From assembly GCA_963712715.1 (NCBI GenBank), contig CAVQJI010000034.1, forward strand, positions 1 through 64,000: a DNA stretch of 64,000 nucleotides. Reading direction: 5' to 3'. This DNA is from JAFEDN01 sp963712715 (GTDB lineage: Bacteria; Pseudomonadota; Gammaproteobacteria; Coxiellales; Coxiellaceae). The first letter of the stretch is position 1; the number at the start of each line of letters is the position of its first letter. Positions 17,690 to 26,617 of this stretch are shown one piece after another. A program made the position numbers and the translations under genes. The notes under the pieces were generated by a model. It worked only from the letters and a program-made list of their open reading frames with translations, searched no databases and was not told the origin of the DNA.

Positions 17690-19015
17690 CTATGATTGAA
17701 CCGGTCTTTTATAAACCCGGGCTTTCATAATGCGTGGGCCTTTCATGCGGTCGATAATGACCCTGAATTGTTTGAAAGTGACGTGTTCGCCGGGTTTGGG
17801 GATGCGGTGTATTTTCTGCAAAATCAGGCCGGCGAGGGTGTTGATCTGTTCATCTTCCGGTGAAATATCAATGTCCAGTGCGCGTTCCAGCGCGTAGATC
17901 GAACAGTTGCCATTCATTAAAAATCCACCATCCGGCAATGCGATCCAGTCGTCGCGGGTTTTATGAAATTCGTCTTTAATACGGCCCAACAAAATGTGTA
18001 ATAGATTATCCAGAGCGATAAAGCCGATCGGATCATTCATTTTACTTAATACGATAGCGAAATGCGGCATTCCTTCCCGGAATTTTTTCAGCAACTCTAG
18101 AGCCGGTAAATTTTCTCTTATCTTTAAAATCGGGCGGGCCAGAGTGGTTAAAGGGGTAATTTTTTGTCCTTCAAAAATGACCGGTAGTAAGTCTTTAATA
18201 TGAATGATGCCGGTAATGTTATCCTCTGTGTCCTGATATAGCGGGTAACGGCTATAGCGGGTTTTCAGAATAATAGCCAACGCTTCCTCGACGGATTGAT
18301 TTGCTTCCAGCCCAGTCATTTCCGCAATAGGGCGCATGATTTCAGTGACCTGTAAATCGGCCAAATCCAGGGCGTGTTCCAAAATTTCCAGTTCGTCTTT
18401 AGTTAATTCGCCATGGAGGTGGCTGGTGTTTAAAATTAATTTAATTTCTTCCGTGGAGTAGCCTTTCTCTCCGGGTTCCGCTTCGTCTAACCTGACGGCT
18501 TTAAGTAAGTAGTTTGAGCAGGCATTGAGTATCCGGATAGCCGGATACATTAGCCAGTAGAACCCATACAAAGGCACCGCGGTCCATAAAGATACCCGCT
18601 CGGACTGACGGATAGCCAATGATTTCGGCATAAGTTCTCCCACCACGATATGCAGGAAGGATAAGAAGAAAAAAGCCACTAAAATAGAGATAAATTCCAC
18701 CCAATCTTTGGATGAAATACCTGCCCACTTTAGCGCGGGCGCCAATAGCGCGGCAGTCGCCGGTTGACCTATCCAGCCTAACCCCAGTGAGGCGAGGGTG
18801 ATGCCCAATTGGCAGGCTGAGAGATAAGCGTCGAGGTGTTTATTAATCTGAACCAGTATCCTGCTGCGCAAGCCGTAAATGTTTTTAATCTGCTCGATGC
18901 GGGTATGGCGCAGTTTAACCATACCGAACTCCGCGGCGACGAAGAAGGCGTTTAACAGCACCAGGGCGAACCCGACGCACATCAATAAAAAATTAAGGGC
19001 ATATTGCGAATACAT
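17690..19015 (-). CDS. CNNM / HlyC-CorC family membrane protein with CBS domains
   Basis: 441 residues. The N-terminal CNNM domain has about four membrane helices (residues 5-170). A CBS pair follows (about 205-330; VTEIMRPIAEMTGLEANQSV, TRYSRYPLYQDTEDNITGII), then a C-terminal CorC/HlyC domain (about 345-430; LPDGGFLMNGNCSIYALERAL). The family is annotated as hemolysin-like and is linked to Mg2+ and Co2+ homeostasis. The N-terminus MYSQYALNFLLMCVGFALVL fits a membrane insertion start. The length is normal and no catalytic defect is seen. It is the only clear core-type gene inside the accessory region and carries no obvious partner. Confidence 0.88.
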   Translation of the reverse strand: MYSQYALNFLLMCVGFALVLLNAFFVAAEFGMVKLRHTRIEQIKNIYGLRSRILVQINKHLDAYLSACQLGITLASLGLGWIGQPATAALLAPALKWAGISSKDWVEFISILVAFFFLSFLHIVVGELMPKSLAIRQSERVSLWTAVPLYGFYWLMYPAIRILNACSNYLLKAVRLDEAEPGEKGYSTEEIKLILNTSHLHGELTKDELEILEHALDLADLQVTEIMRPIAEMTGLEANQSVEEALAIILKTRYSRYPLYQDTEDNITGIIHIKDLLPVIFEGQKITPLTTLARPILKIRENLPALELLKKFREGMPHFAIVLSKMNDPIGFIALDNLLHILLGRIKDEFHKTRDDWIALPDGGFLMNGNCSIYALERALDIDISPEDEQINTLAGLILQKIHRIPKPGEHVTFKQFRVIIDRMKGPRIMKARVYKRPVQS

Positions 19016-19079
19016 AAGTATCTAATACTAAAATAATCCATTCATAAAGAAAAGCTGGAGGCAACTGCAGAATTTGGGT

Positions 19080-20722
19080 TTAAAGATGAATGATATTCTT
19101 TATCTCAGGCAAATTTTCTTCTATTTGGGGAAGAACTGCATTCCATTGACGCCTCTCTTCTGCAGTAAGACGGTTATGAAAAAATCGATAGTCATACCTG
19201 TATTCTCGAGAATAGTCCGCAACGATGGGAACTAACACCTGGGGAAAAGGGAGACAGGATAGCAGGATATCCTCGGTTGCTTTATCGTATTGTTTTTTTA
19301 GGCTGAGGTTTCTTTTAAATAATAAATTTGAAATGTCCTTGCTCATGGTTCCTTGCATAATAAAGTCATCTAAAGCCTGGTTACCTGCAAAAAACAGCAG
19401 GTAAATCATGTTAATTCCTTCGCAGCTTAAATGAAGTTTACGCATGTTTGGATTTAAGGCCAGGGCAACGATTCCCCAACTCAGGATAATCAGATTACCT
19501 GTTAAATCTAAATTTTGCAGACCTGAATGTTTGGCTAAGGCAGCAACAGCTTTATCATCAATACTACAACCTCCTAAATCCAAATCGGTTAATGCCGGAA
19601 AATTGGAAAAATGTTCGACTATCGAATCTCCCCTCAATTCTCGGTTACGACCTAAATTAAGCTTTTCCAAAACAGGATTATTCGATAAATAACCAAGCCC
19701 TGTTGGGCTTATGTCACAGTCGCGTAAATTCAGTTCTGTTATAAAAGGATGCATTGATAACGCAAGCACATTCTCATCTGTTAAAAGATTCCAGGATAAA
19801 TTCAAAATTTTTAAATATTGGAATTTTAAAATAAAATCAATCTCAATTAATTTACATGAGGATAAATTAATTTGAGTGAGATTGGGACAACATAGCAACG
19901 CCTCCACTCCTGGATTTTCTAAGGAGTTACTCGACACATCCAGAATCTTTAAAGCCCGGTTAATTGCATGGGTAGTGGTAGTCGATTCTGTAGGTATTTC
20001 TTTAGATGCACTTAAAGATAGTTCAGTTAAATTGGGAAGAGATAAAAAGAAACAGAGTTCCTGATAGCCAACAGAATTTTTGGAAAGATCAAGCGCCTTT
20101 AGGGTTTTATTTCCGGAAAAGGCTTTTACTCCATACGAATTAATCTTACATTCTGCTAATGTCAATTTCTCAAGAGTAGAATGTGATGATAAAATTTGTG
20201 CACCTGTATTACCCAATAAGTAGTTAGCACTTAAATTCAGGTTTGTTAGCCATGGCATCTTAAGAAATAACTTTGCCTCTTCAGGGCCAATTTGACAATC
20301 CTTTAAACTAAGAGAAGGCATGTTGAAACGAGGAATCATTTTAGAAGAAATCTTGCAATCCCAAAAATGTAGGCCGGTTAAAGTTTGACGAGACAAAAAG
20401 TTATCAAGAATTTTGGGTTCTAGTGTGCCCCCTTCGAAATTAAGGGTACGAACAGGGCTCTGAAGGATGGCGTCAATTATATTTTATTAGCATCAGTCCC
20501 AGATAAACATAAAGAATGGATGGACATTGATTTTAAATAACCTAAAAGAGAAGGAGTCGCTTGATTTTTAAAGTTACATAAGAATAAATAATGAGAATCA
20601 CCCTCATAATAACGGTGCCGCCGGAAATCGAACCATTTCCTGGCAGATGGGTCCAAATACAGGTCTTTTTCATCCGTATTTAATTTTGATTCTGCTTTGT
20701 TTGCCTGTATACCTCTATTCAT
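19080..20722 (-). pseudogene. Leucine-rich-repeat protein, frameshifted
   Basis: The start is ATG 20722 with AAGGTGAG upstream. The first frame gives about 81 residues and stops at 20477 after SGTDANKI. The next frame continues without loss of repeat register (IIDAILQSPVRTLNFEGGTL, then about 440 more residues to 19080), so one base has been lost (or two gained) in the AAAATATAA stretch near 20480. Rejoined, it has about 547 residues with at least ten 24-28-residue LRRs of the type L-x-x-L-x-L-x-x-N/C-x-I (for example LEKLTLAECKINSYGVKAF). The final 40 residues (YRYDYRFFHNRLTAEERRQW) also end a partial copy at 20899. A putative effector; the shift may be real decay or a base-calling error. 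Confidence 0.72.
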
Positions 20723-20775
20723 AATTCTCACCTTGTTTTGAGTATAAAAATTCTTTTGTCATGATTGGGTGTTTT

Positions 20776-20842
20776 TATACTCAAAACGATTAGGTTTTCG
20801 GTGTTATGCTAGAACACCGAAAACCTAATCGTTTTGAGTATA
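20776..20842. repeat. Perfect 30-bp inverted repeat with 7-nt loop
   Basis: Arms 20776-20805 and 20813-20842 are exact reverse complements (beginning TATACTCAAAACGATTAGG); the loop is ATGCTAG. A third partial arm, TTTTGAGTATAAAAA, lies at 20736-20750 next to the LRR gene start and can pair with the left arm's outer part. It could be a mini-element or a regulatory cruciform upstream of the LRR gene. Confidence 0.85.
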
Positions 20843-20898
20843 TAACCCACAGGTTGAGATTATGAAGAATTTTGAGAAGATTATCAAGAAAAGGGAAC

Positions 20899-21022
20899 TT
20901 TTAAAGACGAATGATATTCTTTATCTCAGGTAAATTTTCTTCTATTTGAGGAAGAACTTTATTCCATTGACGTCTCATTTCTGGAGTAAGACTGTTATGA
21001 AAAAATCGATAATCATACCTGA
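20899..21022 (-). pseudogene. 3'-terminal fragment of a second LRR gene
   Basis: About 40 codons ending in TAA at 20899 translate as RYDYRFFHNSLTPEMRRQW, then VLPQIEENLPEIKNIIRL. This is nearly the same as the last 40 residues of the LRR gene ending at 19080. The rest of this copy is missing; sequence beyond about 21022 is unrelated and palindrome-rich. It points to a tandem pair of LRR paralogues of which one has been almost fully removed. Confidence 0.75.
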
Positions 21023-21078
21023 AATTCGTTATGTCAGGCTCGATTCGTCTATAATTAGTTTATTCAAAAATTTCCCTC

Positions 21079-21155
21079 GAGTCAGACATAACAATTTTTA
21101 AAAAATAAGGCTTTGAAATATAATCTATATTTAAAATTTATGTCGGAACTGACAC
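21079..21155. repeat. 77-bp mini-element, copy A (ends GTCAGAC/CTGACAC)
   Basis: Begins GAGTCAGACATAACAATTTTT and ends GTCGGAACTGACAC. It aligns along its length, with many differences, to 26536-26613. The two copies border the segment holding the IS elements and the second LRR gene. Confidence 0.55.
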
Positions 21156-21171
21156 CCTTATTGCACTAAAG

Positions 21172-21513
21172 GTGTTTGAACTATTCGAAAATGTTCATAA
21201 AACCAGATTATTCTATAATGGCGGTCATGATTACAATTATTTTAAGGATAGGAAAAGAGTTGCTGTTGCCAAAACTCTTTTAAAAGAATACATCGACTCA
21301 ATTATTGGAATATCTCAAGGCAGTAACTTTATCGATTGTATAAAAGAATTTTCTGATTTAACTATTTATCTTTTCAAGGAATTTTCTGATGGAAAGATAG
21401 TGACTACTACTGAAGCTATCGACCAAATTAAACTCATTCTTAACAATATTTTCAGCAATATTCACACTGTGCAAGTAGAATCAATTTCACCTGGCACGTG
21501 TTCTTTGAATTAA
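21172..21513 (+). CDS. Hypothetical protein, probably 5'-truncated
   Basis: 113 residues from a GTG at 21172; the frame is open further upstream into the mini-element at 21079-21155, and no ribosome-binding site is visible. The translation (NVHKTRLFYNGGHDYNYFKD, KTLLKEYIDSIIG) is soluble, charged and coding-like. It matches no family I know. The start junction with a repeat suggests the C-terminal remainder of a larger accessory gene. Confidence 0.4.
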   Translation: MFELFENVHKTRLFYNGGHDYNYFKDRKRVAVAKTLLKEYIDSIIGISQGSNFIDCIKEFSDLTIYLFKEFSDGKIVTTTEAIDQIKLILNNIFSNIHTVQVESISPGTCSLN

Positions 21514-21527
21514 CCTGGATATTTCAC

Positions 21528-21650
21528 TATCAGGCTAGCGAGAACGCGAAAGAGCCTGAAGATTCGGGTGTTTTTGGCAAAACCGCGCCCACGCGGTTTC
21601 GTGAAAACATGCGAAGATTCAAGTTCTTTCGCATTCACAGTAACCTGATA
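21528..21650. repeat. Palindromic mini-element, 123 bp
   Basis: Imperfect inverted arms of about 45 bp run from TATCAGGCTAGCGAGAACGC to the matching CCTGATA end (21644-21650). The centre carries a second hairpin, AAACCGCG-CCCA-CGCGGTTT. No coding capacity. The compensating mismatches (GAACGCGAAAGAG against CTTTCGCATTC) suggest age. Confidence 0.65.
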
Positions 21651-21762
21651 ATGATACCCACATTCCTAGAACAAAAAATAGACTTTTTTAATTTAACGGT
21701 CGCTTGTGATGAATCTGTGAAAAAATGTCGTTAATTCGTGTTCATGAATGCACCCAAACCTC

Positions 21763-21954
21763 GTCAATAGTGTTTCCCCGCCCAAGAAGTCCGCAGTGAA
21801 TCTCCGGGGTACAAAGCTGCGCGTTTCAGCCGTGCTCATTACGCCGTGACGTCAAGCGAGAGTACCACCGCTTTACGACGGCTCCACTGCGCGCGCCTGA
21901 AACGCTCCGCTTTATACCCCTTTCTATTGCCTTGGGCGGGAAAACACTATTGAC
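21763..21954. repeat. MITE copy a, 192 bp
   Basis: Its own inverted ends are GTCAATAGTGTTTCCCCGCC and GGCGGGAAAACACTATTGAC. It is present in opposite orientation, with few differences, at 22567-22757. GC-rich compared with its surroundings. The identity between copies continues 10 bp inward (TCCGCAAATG, 21955-21964). Confidence 0.85.
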
Positions 21955-22589
21955 TCCGCAAATGAACCTGATATTGATCAAAGCTTTTTGAATTTTGGCA
22001 AGAATCTTTTATCGACTTTCTTTGAATAAGACCGTATATCTCGCAGGCTGTTTCTCCAAATAAACGAATAATCTGTTTCCTAATCTCATTGATGTTAGCC
22101 GTCATTTCTTTATCTGGTTTTTCTGATGACTCTTTATAGAATCTAACCACACTAATTCCCTCCATCAATTGAAAAACCCACCTCATCGTCGGATTTTTTA
22201 TCTGCTTATTCAATTGATTCGGTAAGGTTTCATTCTTCTCCTCTAATGTTTTCCGCAGTTTATACCCGGGTCAACCATAAGTAATCGTTATGCTTTAATA
22301 ATTTATCTTCCGCATAAAGCGCGCTATCTGCAACCCATTTGAAATTTTTATCCATATCGATTTGTGCTTGAAAATCCCTCACTTTTTTAATCGTCTCATG
22401 AAAACTGGTTTTGTCAGAACTATTTCCACTCAGCGGCTCCATGAATAATGGCATCGCACTTGGCCCATTTACCACCAGGGAAAGAACCGCTTGTTTTAAA
22501 TCCGGGCGACGTGCCTTGGAATGTCCATACGTTATTTCACTTTCGGAACTCAAATCCATTTGCGGAGTCAATAGTGTTTTCCCGCCCAA
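21947..22589 (-). pseudogene. IS1634-family (IS4-like) transposase remnant
   Basis: Two pieces on the minus strand. The first (22589-22260) contains SEITYGHSKARRPDLKQAVL and PLFMEPLSGNSSDKTSFHET, typical of the catalytic core of IS1634/IS4 transposases. The second (22213-21947) contains NPTMRWVFQLMEGISVV, typical of the C-terminus. The N-terminus is replaced by a mini-element whose end is read through as GGKTLLT, and a stretch of the core after LWLTRV is deleted. Inactive. Confidence 0.8.
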
Positions 22590-22757
22590 GGCACTAGAAA
22601 GGGGTATAAAGCGGAGCGTTTCAGGCGCGCGCAGTGGAGCCGTCGTAAAGCGGTGGTATTCTGCTTGACGTCACGGCGTAATGAGCACGGCTGAAACGCG
22701 CAGCTTTGTACCCCGGCGATTCACTGCGGACTTCTTGGGCGGGAAAATACTATTGAC
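22567..22757. repeat. MITE copy b, 191 bp, inverted relative to copy a
   Basis: Ends GTCAATAGTGTTTTCCCGCC and complement. It matches copy a closely over its full length in reverse orientation. The inward 10 bp (CATTTGCGGA, 22557-22566) also match. Confidence 0.85.
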
Positions 22758-22868
22758 GGGGCTTGAACAAGCTCATGAAATTAAATAAAGTTTAATTTTT
22801 GTTCTAGGAATGTGGGATGATAAGAATATTTTTCACAGAAAATACCTTACGCTATCGGGGATCGTAAT

Positions 22869-22893
22869 GGGGAGTTGCGCGTAGCGACTCCCC
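22869..22893. other. Strong GC-rich hairpin in a non-coding stretch
   Basis: GGGGAGTTGC-GCGTA-GCGACTCCCC, a 10-bp stem with a 5-nt loop and no T-run. It lies in the 22758-23037 gap, which is GC-richer than its neighbours and has more pairing potential (GCGGGTACCGC, GCCGTTGAAAGCCGG). No known RNA family was recognised and no gene is seen here. Confidence 0.35.
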
Positions 22894-23038
22894 CTTAATT
22901 CCGAGCAGAGGCTTTGTCTCGCGGAGGATCAAAACAGGAAGCGGGTACCGCTGTACTCAGCGGGAGCCGTTGAAAGCCGGTCTTGACTTAAGGCAGGATA
23001 CGTGTGTAGGATTCAAGATACATTGTAATCATAGACAC

Positions 23039-24259
23039 TAGTACCCCGTCAAATAAGTTTTTCCGGATGATATAAACTCGTTTTTGTGTCATGATTCCTG
23101 ATTTTTAAAATGAATCAGGGAAAGATCATGTTGCCATTGACACTAAAACTTAAGAAAAATGAACTCATTGCGATAAAAGAATTTCTAAAATACGAAGAGC
23201 CGCGTGTTATCAGGCGTGCAAATATTTTGAATTGTCTTCATCATGGATATTCATCAGGTGAAATAGCTCTGATATTAAATGTTGATCCAAAAACAGTGAC
23301 GAATGTCGGAAATGCTTATAATGAAGAGGGATTTGATTGCGCCTTGTATGATGATGAGCGATCAGGTCGTCCAATTGATTTTGATGATCGGGAGAGATCA
23401 AGAATTATTGCGATGGTTTGTACGAATCCACCCAGTGGTTGTTATAGATGGACTTTGGATTTGATAGCTAAAGAATCAGAGAAACGTGGTTTAATTGATC
23501 GATCAATTAGTCGAGAACAAGTTAGAATTATTTTGCAAGAACATGATTTAAAGCCTTGGCAAGAAAAGATGTGGTGCATTGGTGATTTAGATGAAGAATA
23601 TATAAAAAAAATGGAAGATGTATTAGACGTATATGCACGCCCATATAATGAAAAAAAGCCTGTTATTTGTATAGATGAAAAACCAGTTCCGTTAATAAGC
23701 GATACACGTAATCGTATTTTACCAAATGATCCTGGAGATATTTTAAAAAAAGATTATGAATATAAACGAAACGGATCAGTAAATGTATTTTGCGCTGTTG
23801 AACCGAAAGCTGGGAAGTATATTAACATTGTAACAGAACAACGATGTGGTTCTGATTTTTCGCAATTCATTAAATTGTTATCCGAAAAATATAACGATGC
23901 AGAAAAGATTATTTTAGTAATGGATAATTTATCTACGCATAGTGAAAAACATTTGATAGAGAATTATGGTGAAAAAGAAGGGAAAAAACTATGGAATAAA
24001 TTTGAAGTTCATTATACCCCTAAACATGGAAGCTGGTTAAACCAAGCTGAGATTGCAATTGGAATGTATTCAAGGCAATGCTTAGGTGATGGGAGAATAG
24101 GAACAATAGAAAATTTAAAATTTCAAACACGTGCATGGAATAAACTAATTAATAAAAAGCAAACAAAAATTAATTGGCGTTTTACAAAATCTAAAGCAAG
24201 AAAAAGCTTGTGTTATGCACCGATTAAACATCCGGAAAAACTTATTTGACGGGGTACTA
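23039..24259 (+). mobile_element. Intact IS630-family insertion sequence
   Basis: Terminal inverted repeats of about 30 bp: left GTACCCCGTCAAATAAGTTT from 23041 and its complement ending at 24257. It is flanked by TA on both sides (23039-23040 and 24258-24259), the dinucleotide duplicated by IS630/Tc1-type elements. One complete transposase gene lies inside. The perfect ends and intact gene indicate recent insertion. The right end lies only 10 bp from the start codon of the next gene. Confidence 0.92.
23128..24249 (+). CDS. IS630-family transposase
   Basis: 373 residues from ATG 23128, chosen because AGGGAAAG precedes it; an in-frame ATG at 23110 has no such site. An N-terminal helix-turn-helix (SSGEIALILNVDPKTVTNVG) is followed by a DDE catalytic domain with VICIDEKPV, IILVMDNLSTH and TPKHGSWLNQAEIAIG, supplying the three acidic residues. 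Tc1/mariner-type cut-and-paste transposition at TA sites. The frame is intact. Confidence 0.93.
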   Translation: MLPLTLKLKKNELIAIKEFLKYEEPRVIRRANILNCLHHGYSSGEIALILNVDPKTVTNVGNAYNEEGFDCALYDDERSGRPIDFDDRERSRIIAMVCTNPPSGCYRWTLDLIAKESEKRGLIDRSISREQVRIILQEHDLKPWQEKMWCIGDLDEEYIKKMEDVLDVYARPYNEKKPVICIDEKPVPLISDTRNRILPNDPGDILKKDYEYKRNGSVNVFCAVEPKAGKYINIVTEQRCGSDFSQFIKLLSEKYNDAEKIILVMDNLSTHSEKHLIENYGEKEGKKLWNKFEVHYTPKHGSWLNQAEIAIGMYSRQCLGDGRIGTIENLKFQTRAWNKLINKKQTKINWRFTKSKARKSLCYAPIKHPEKLI

Positions 24260-24269
24260 GGAGAAAAAA

Positions 24270-26438
24270 ATGAAACTTGAACTAAATATTGATAATGTCC
24301 ATATTGTAACGTTCCAAATAAAAGATCCTTCTCAAGCAACGCTGGGTCATATCGTGGGAATTGTTAATAATAATCTTGCCTCAGAATTTCGTCCGCGCTC
24401 TTATCAAGATAAACATAACCAGAATTTTACTCTGGAACAATTACAGTATACATTAGCTCATCTGGATAATCTGAATATCACTCAAAATCAAGTTATGCTT
24501 AAGGCAAAAACACTAGAGCAAGGGCAGGATGATTTATCAAAAGTACTTCTATCCACAATGCCAGACTCTTCAATATTAACAATGGAGTCCATCACCCTTT
24601 CAACTTTGGCTAGTAAACTGATCATAGACGGGTTATGTGAAGGAAAAGAAACTGAAAGCTGTCCCAGTGTAAAACAGAAGACCACTCTTCCGCCCTATTT
24701 CACGGGTCTGACTCATTTAACTCTACCGCATGGCATGGGGATCACGAGTGATGTAGCTAATGATAACCGATTTAACTTTTTACTTCAGTTAATAACAAAC
24801 ACTCCCACACTCAAAAGTTTTGAAATTAAAAACGCCTATTTTTCTACCAAACACGCCAAAAAGTTGGCAATAGAATTAAAGGGCAAACCCATTGAGTATC
24901 TTGGATTACCTAATGGTCATATTGGAATTGAAGGTGCTACGGATTTAATTAAAAACCTAAAAGCACTTAAGATGCTCAACCTTCATTATCAACGGGATGA
25001 ATTCTATAGCCTGACTGCTATGTACATGTTAGTTGATGAACTGAAGCGCCATACTTCTCTTGAACGGGTTATTTTTACCAGGTTCCCTTATATTAATTTT
25101 CATTTACCCCTGATAAAAAATATGATGCTAACCAACAAAAAAATCGTATCATTTCAGGTAACTCCGGAAAATAATCCTATAGCTGGTGAAATTAAGTTCC
25201 TGGAGGAAGAGAATACCCGAAACAAATTAGTCAGAACAATCTTTGACTGTACTTCCTTTATGATAAAATTTCCACTCGATCTGGTTCTCTTAATGTGCGA
25301 TTATCTGGTAGACCCACTCAGATATAATGGTATACAAGCTCCACTTTCAATAGTATATGGAAGACATCCTAACTACCATGACCTGGAATGTCGCTTTTTT
25401 CCGTCTTCAGTCTCATCACAAGTTACACCAGATCTGGTTTTGCAAAAATCATTACCCGAATTAGTGAAGAAATATAATTTCGAGAATACAACTCTGCAAG
25501 CCATACTTAGTGGTGTTGCTAAATATAGGTTTAATGCTGAAGTCAATGTGGAAACTATATTTGAACTGAAAAATAACCCTGAAATAAAATGTATGGAAGG
25601 TTGGATCGCTGAAAAATCAGGTATTGCGGAAAGATTCAGGCGCTTGTTCACATTTGACATAGTTCGTTTCGCTCGGCAGCTATCCAGGATCGAGATAATG
25701 ATCCGCGAGGTTATGAATGATGAATTAGAAAACGGCCATTTACCTCAGCTGCCGCATTCCGAATTCGACCAATTGAATAGAGATTTCCAGACTCTACTGG
25801 ACAGCGATGAATCCAAAAACCTCGCTCAGACGAATCCCGAACACAACCAATTTCTCAGCCGTGCTCAACTGGACAGAAAAGTTCATTCCGATCAGCGGTT
25901 ATCCGGAATCAATAAAACAATCAAGGGAATTATGAGTAAATACAAACTTTGTTCCGATAAATGGCAATTACCCGAGATCGAGACAATGATCCGCAGAGTT
26001 CTGGGTGATGAAAAATACAATAGTGCTGCTTTCGAGAATGAGCTTGTGAGGAAAGACATCGAGAAAGAGATATGCAAGTGTCTGAGTCATCAATATCATA
26101 GCGTAGTTACTCCAGCTCCAGTCACGGCAGAAATTGAGATAATCTCTGGTCACCTTGTCCTGCAGGGTATTGATGCGTATCAATTATGGTTGCTAATGGA
26201 AAACCTGACTACTCACATAAAAAACCAGGGCGTCTATCCGGAAAGCCTTAAGAAACTCCTGACTTCGAAAGAATTTAATCAACAAAAATCGGAAAACCAA
26301 AATTCCATTTCATCTTCCTTTGCTACTCTAGGTCTTGTAACGAGTTCATCGAGTAGTAGCAGCAGTAGTTCAACATCCAGCTCCACAGCAAATTCCAGTA
26401 CGAGCTGGTTTCCCAGCTTTAAGAAACTTTGGCAATGA
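24270..26438 (+). CDS. LRR-like protein with Ser-rich tail, putative effector
   Basis: 722 residues. Residues about 140-290 hold irregular leucine-rich repeats (FTGLTHLTLPHGMG, PTLKSFEIKNAYFS, LKALKMLNLHYQR). The middle (about 320-350, MIKFPLDLVLLMCDYLVDPL) recalls the C-terminal segment FPQVLVPIVADYSREYRYDY of the LRR gene at 19080. The end is low-complexity Ser/Thr (about 685-712) followed by WFPSFKKLW. No signal peptide. The ribosome-binding site AGGAG straddles the IS boundary (the A comes from the duplicated TA), so the IS inserted immediately upstream and native promoter sequence is displaced. Family unknown; the effector role is inferred from the LRR context. Confidence 0.65.
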   Translation: MKLELNIDNVHIVTFQIKDPSQATLGHIVGIVNNNLASEFRPRSYQDKHNQNFTLEQLQYTLAHLDNLNITQNQVMLKAKTLEQGQDDLSKVLLSTMPDSSILTMESITLSTLASKLIIDGLCEGKETESCPSVKQKTTLPPYFTGLTHLTLPHGMGITSDVANDNRFNFLLQLITNTPTLKSFEIKNAYFSTKHAKKLAIELKGKPIEYLGLPNGHIGIEGATDLIKNLKALKMLNLHYQRDEFYSLTAMYMLVDELKRHTSLERVIFTRFPYINFHLPLIKNMMLTNKKIVSFQVTPENNPIAGEIKFLEEENTRNKLVRTIFDCTSFMIKFPLDLVLLMCDYLVDPLRYNGIQAPLSIVYGRHPNYHDLECRFFPSSVSSQVTPDLVLQKSLPELVKKYNFENTTLQAILSGVAKYRFNAEVNVETIFELKNNPEIKCMEGWIAEKSGIAERFRRLFTFDIVRFARQLSRIEIMIREVMNDELENGHLPQLPHSEFDQLNRDFQTLLDSDESKNLAQTNPEHNQFLSRAQLDRKVHSDQRLSGINKTIKGIMSKYKLCSDKWQLPEIETMIRRVLGDEKYNSAAFENELVRKDIEKEICKCLSHQYHSVVTPAPVTAEIEIISGHLVLQGIDAYQLWLLMENLTTHIKNQGVYPESLKKLLTSKEFNQQKSENQNSISSSFATLGLVTSSSSSSSSSSTSSSTANSSTSWFPSFKKLWQ

Positions 26439-26535
26439 CTTGATTCGCCCAGGGAAGGGGCTCCACCTTTCAAGGAGTTAAAGAAGATGCTCCACCGGTG
26501 ACTGGTGAGGCCGAGGTTGAAAGCACGATTTATTC

Positions 26536-26613
26536 GTGTCAGACGTAACAATTTTCTGTAAGATAAGCTTTAGAAATTAATGAAAAATTTTAAACTTTCG
26601 TCGGGTCTGACAC
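26536..26613. repeat. 78-bp mini-element, copy B (ends GTGTCAGAC/GTCTGACAC)
   Basis: Perfect 9-bp ends GTGTCAGAC and GTCTGACAC. It resembles the copy at 21079-21155. It lies between the converging LRR-like and zinc-finger genes and could also end their transcripts. Confidence 0.65.
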
Positions 26614-26617
26614 TATA

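Larger units (their letters stand above)
21657..22816. mobile_element. Composite palindromic structure enclosing an IS1634-type remnant
   Basis: The outer arms are 21-bp exact inverted repeats, CCCACATTCCTAGAACAAAAA at 21657-21677 and its complement at 22796-22816, with weaker pairing beyond. Inside lie two inverted copies of a roughly 191-bp mini-element (21763-21954 and 22567-22757), and between those a degenerate transposase on the minus strand. The outer arms could be the ends of the original IS or of another element. Confidence 0.6.

Noticed and set aside
22930..23010. Resemblance to a group II intron domain V (GAGCCG...GAAAG...)
   Set aside because: The conserved catalytic triad and full hairpin are not there, and no reverse transcriptase gene is nearby.
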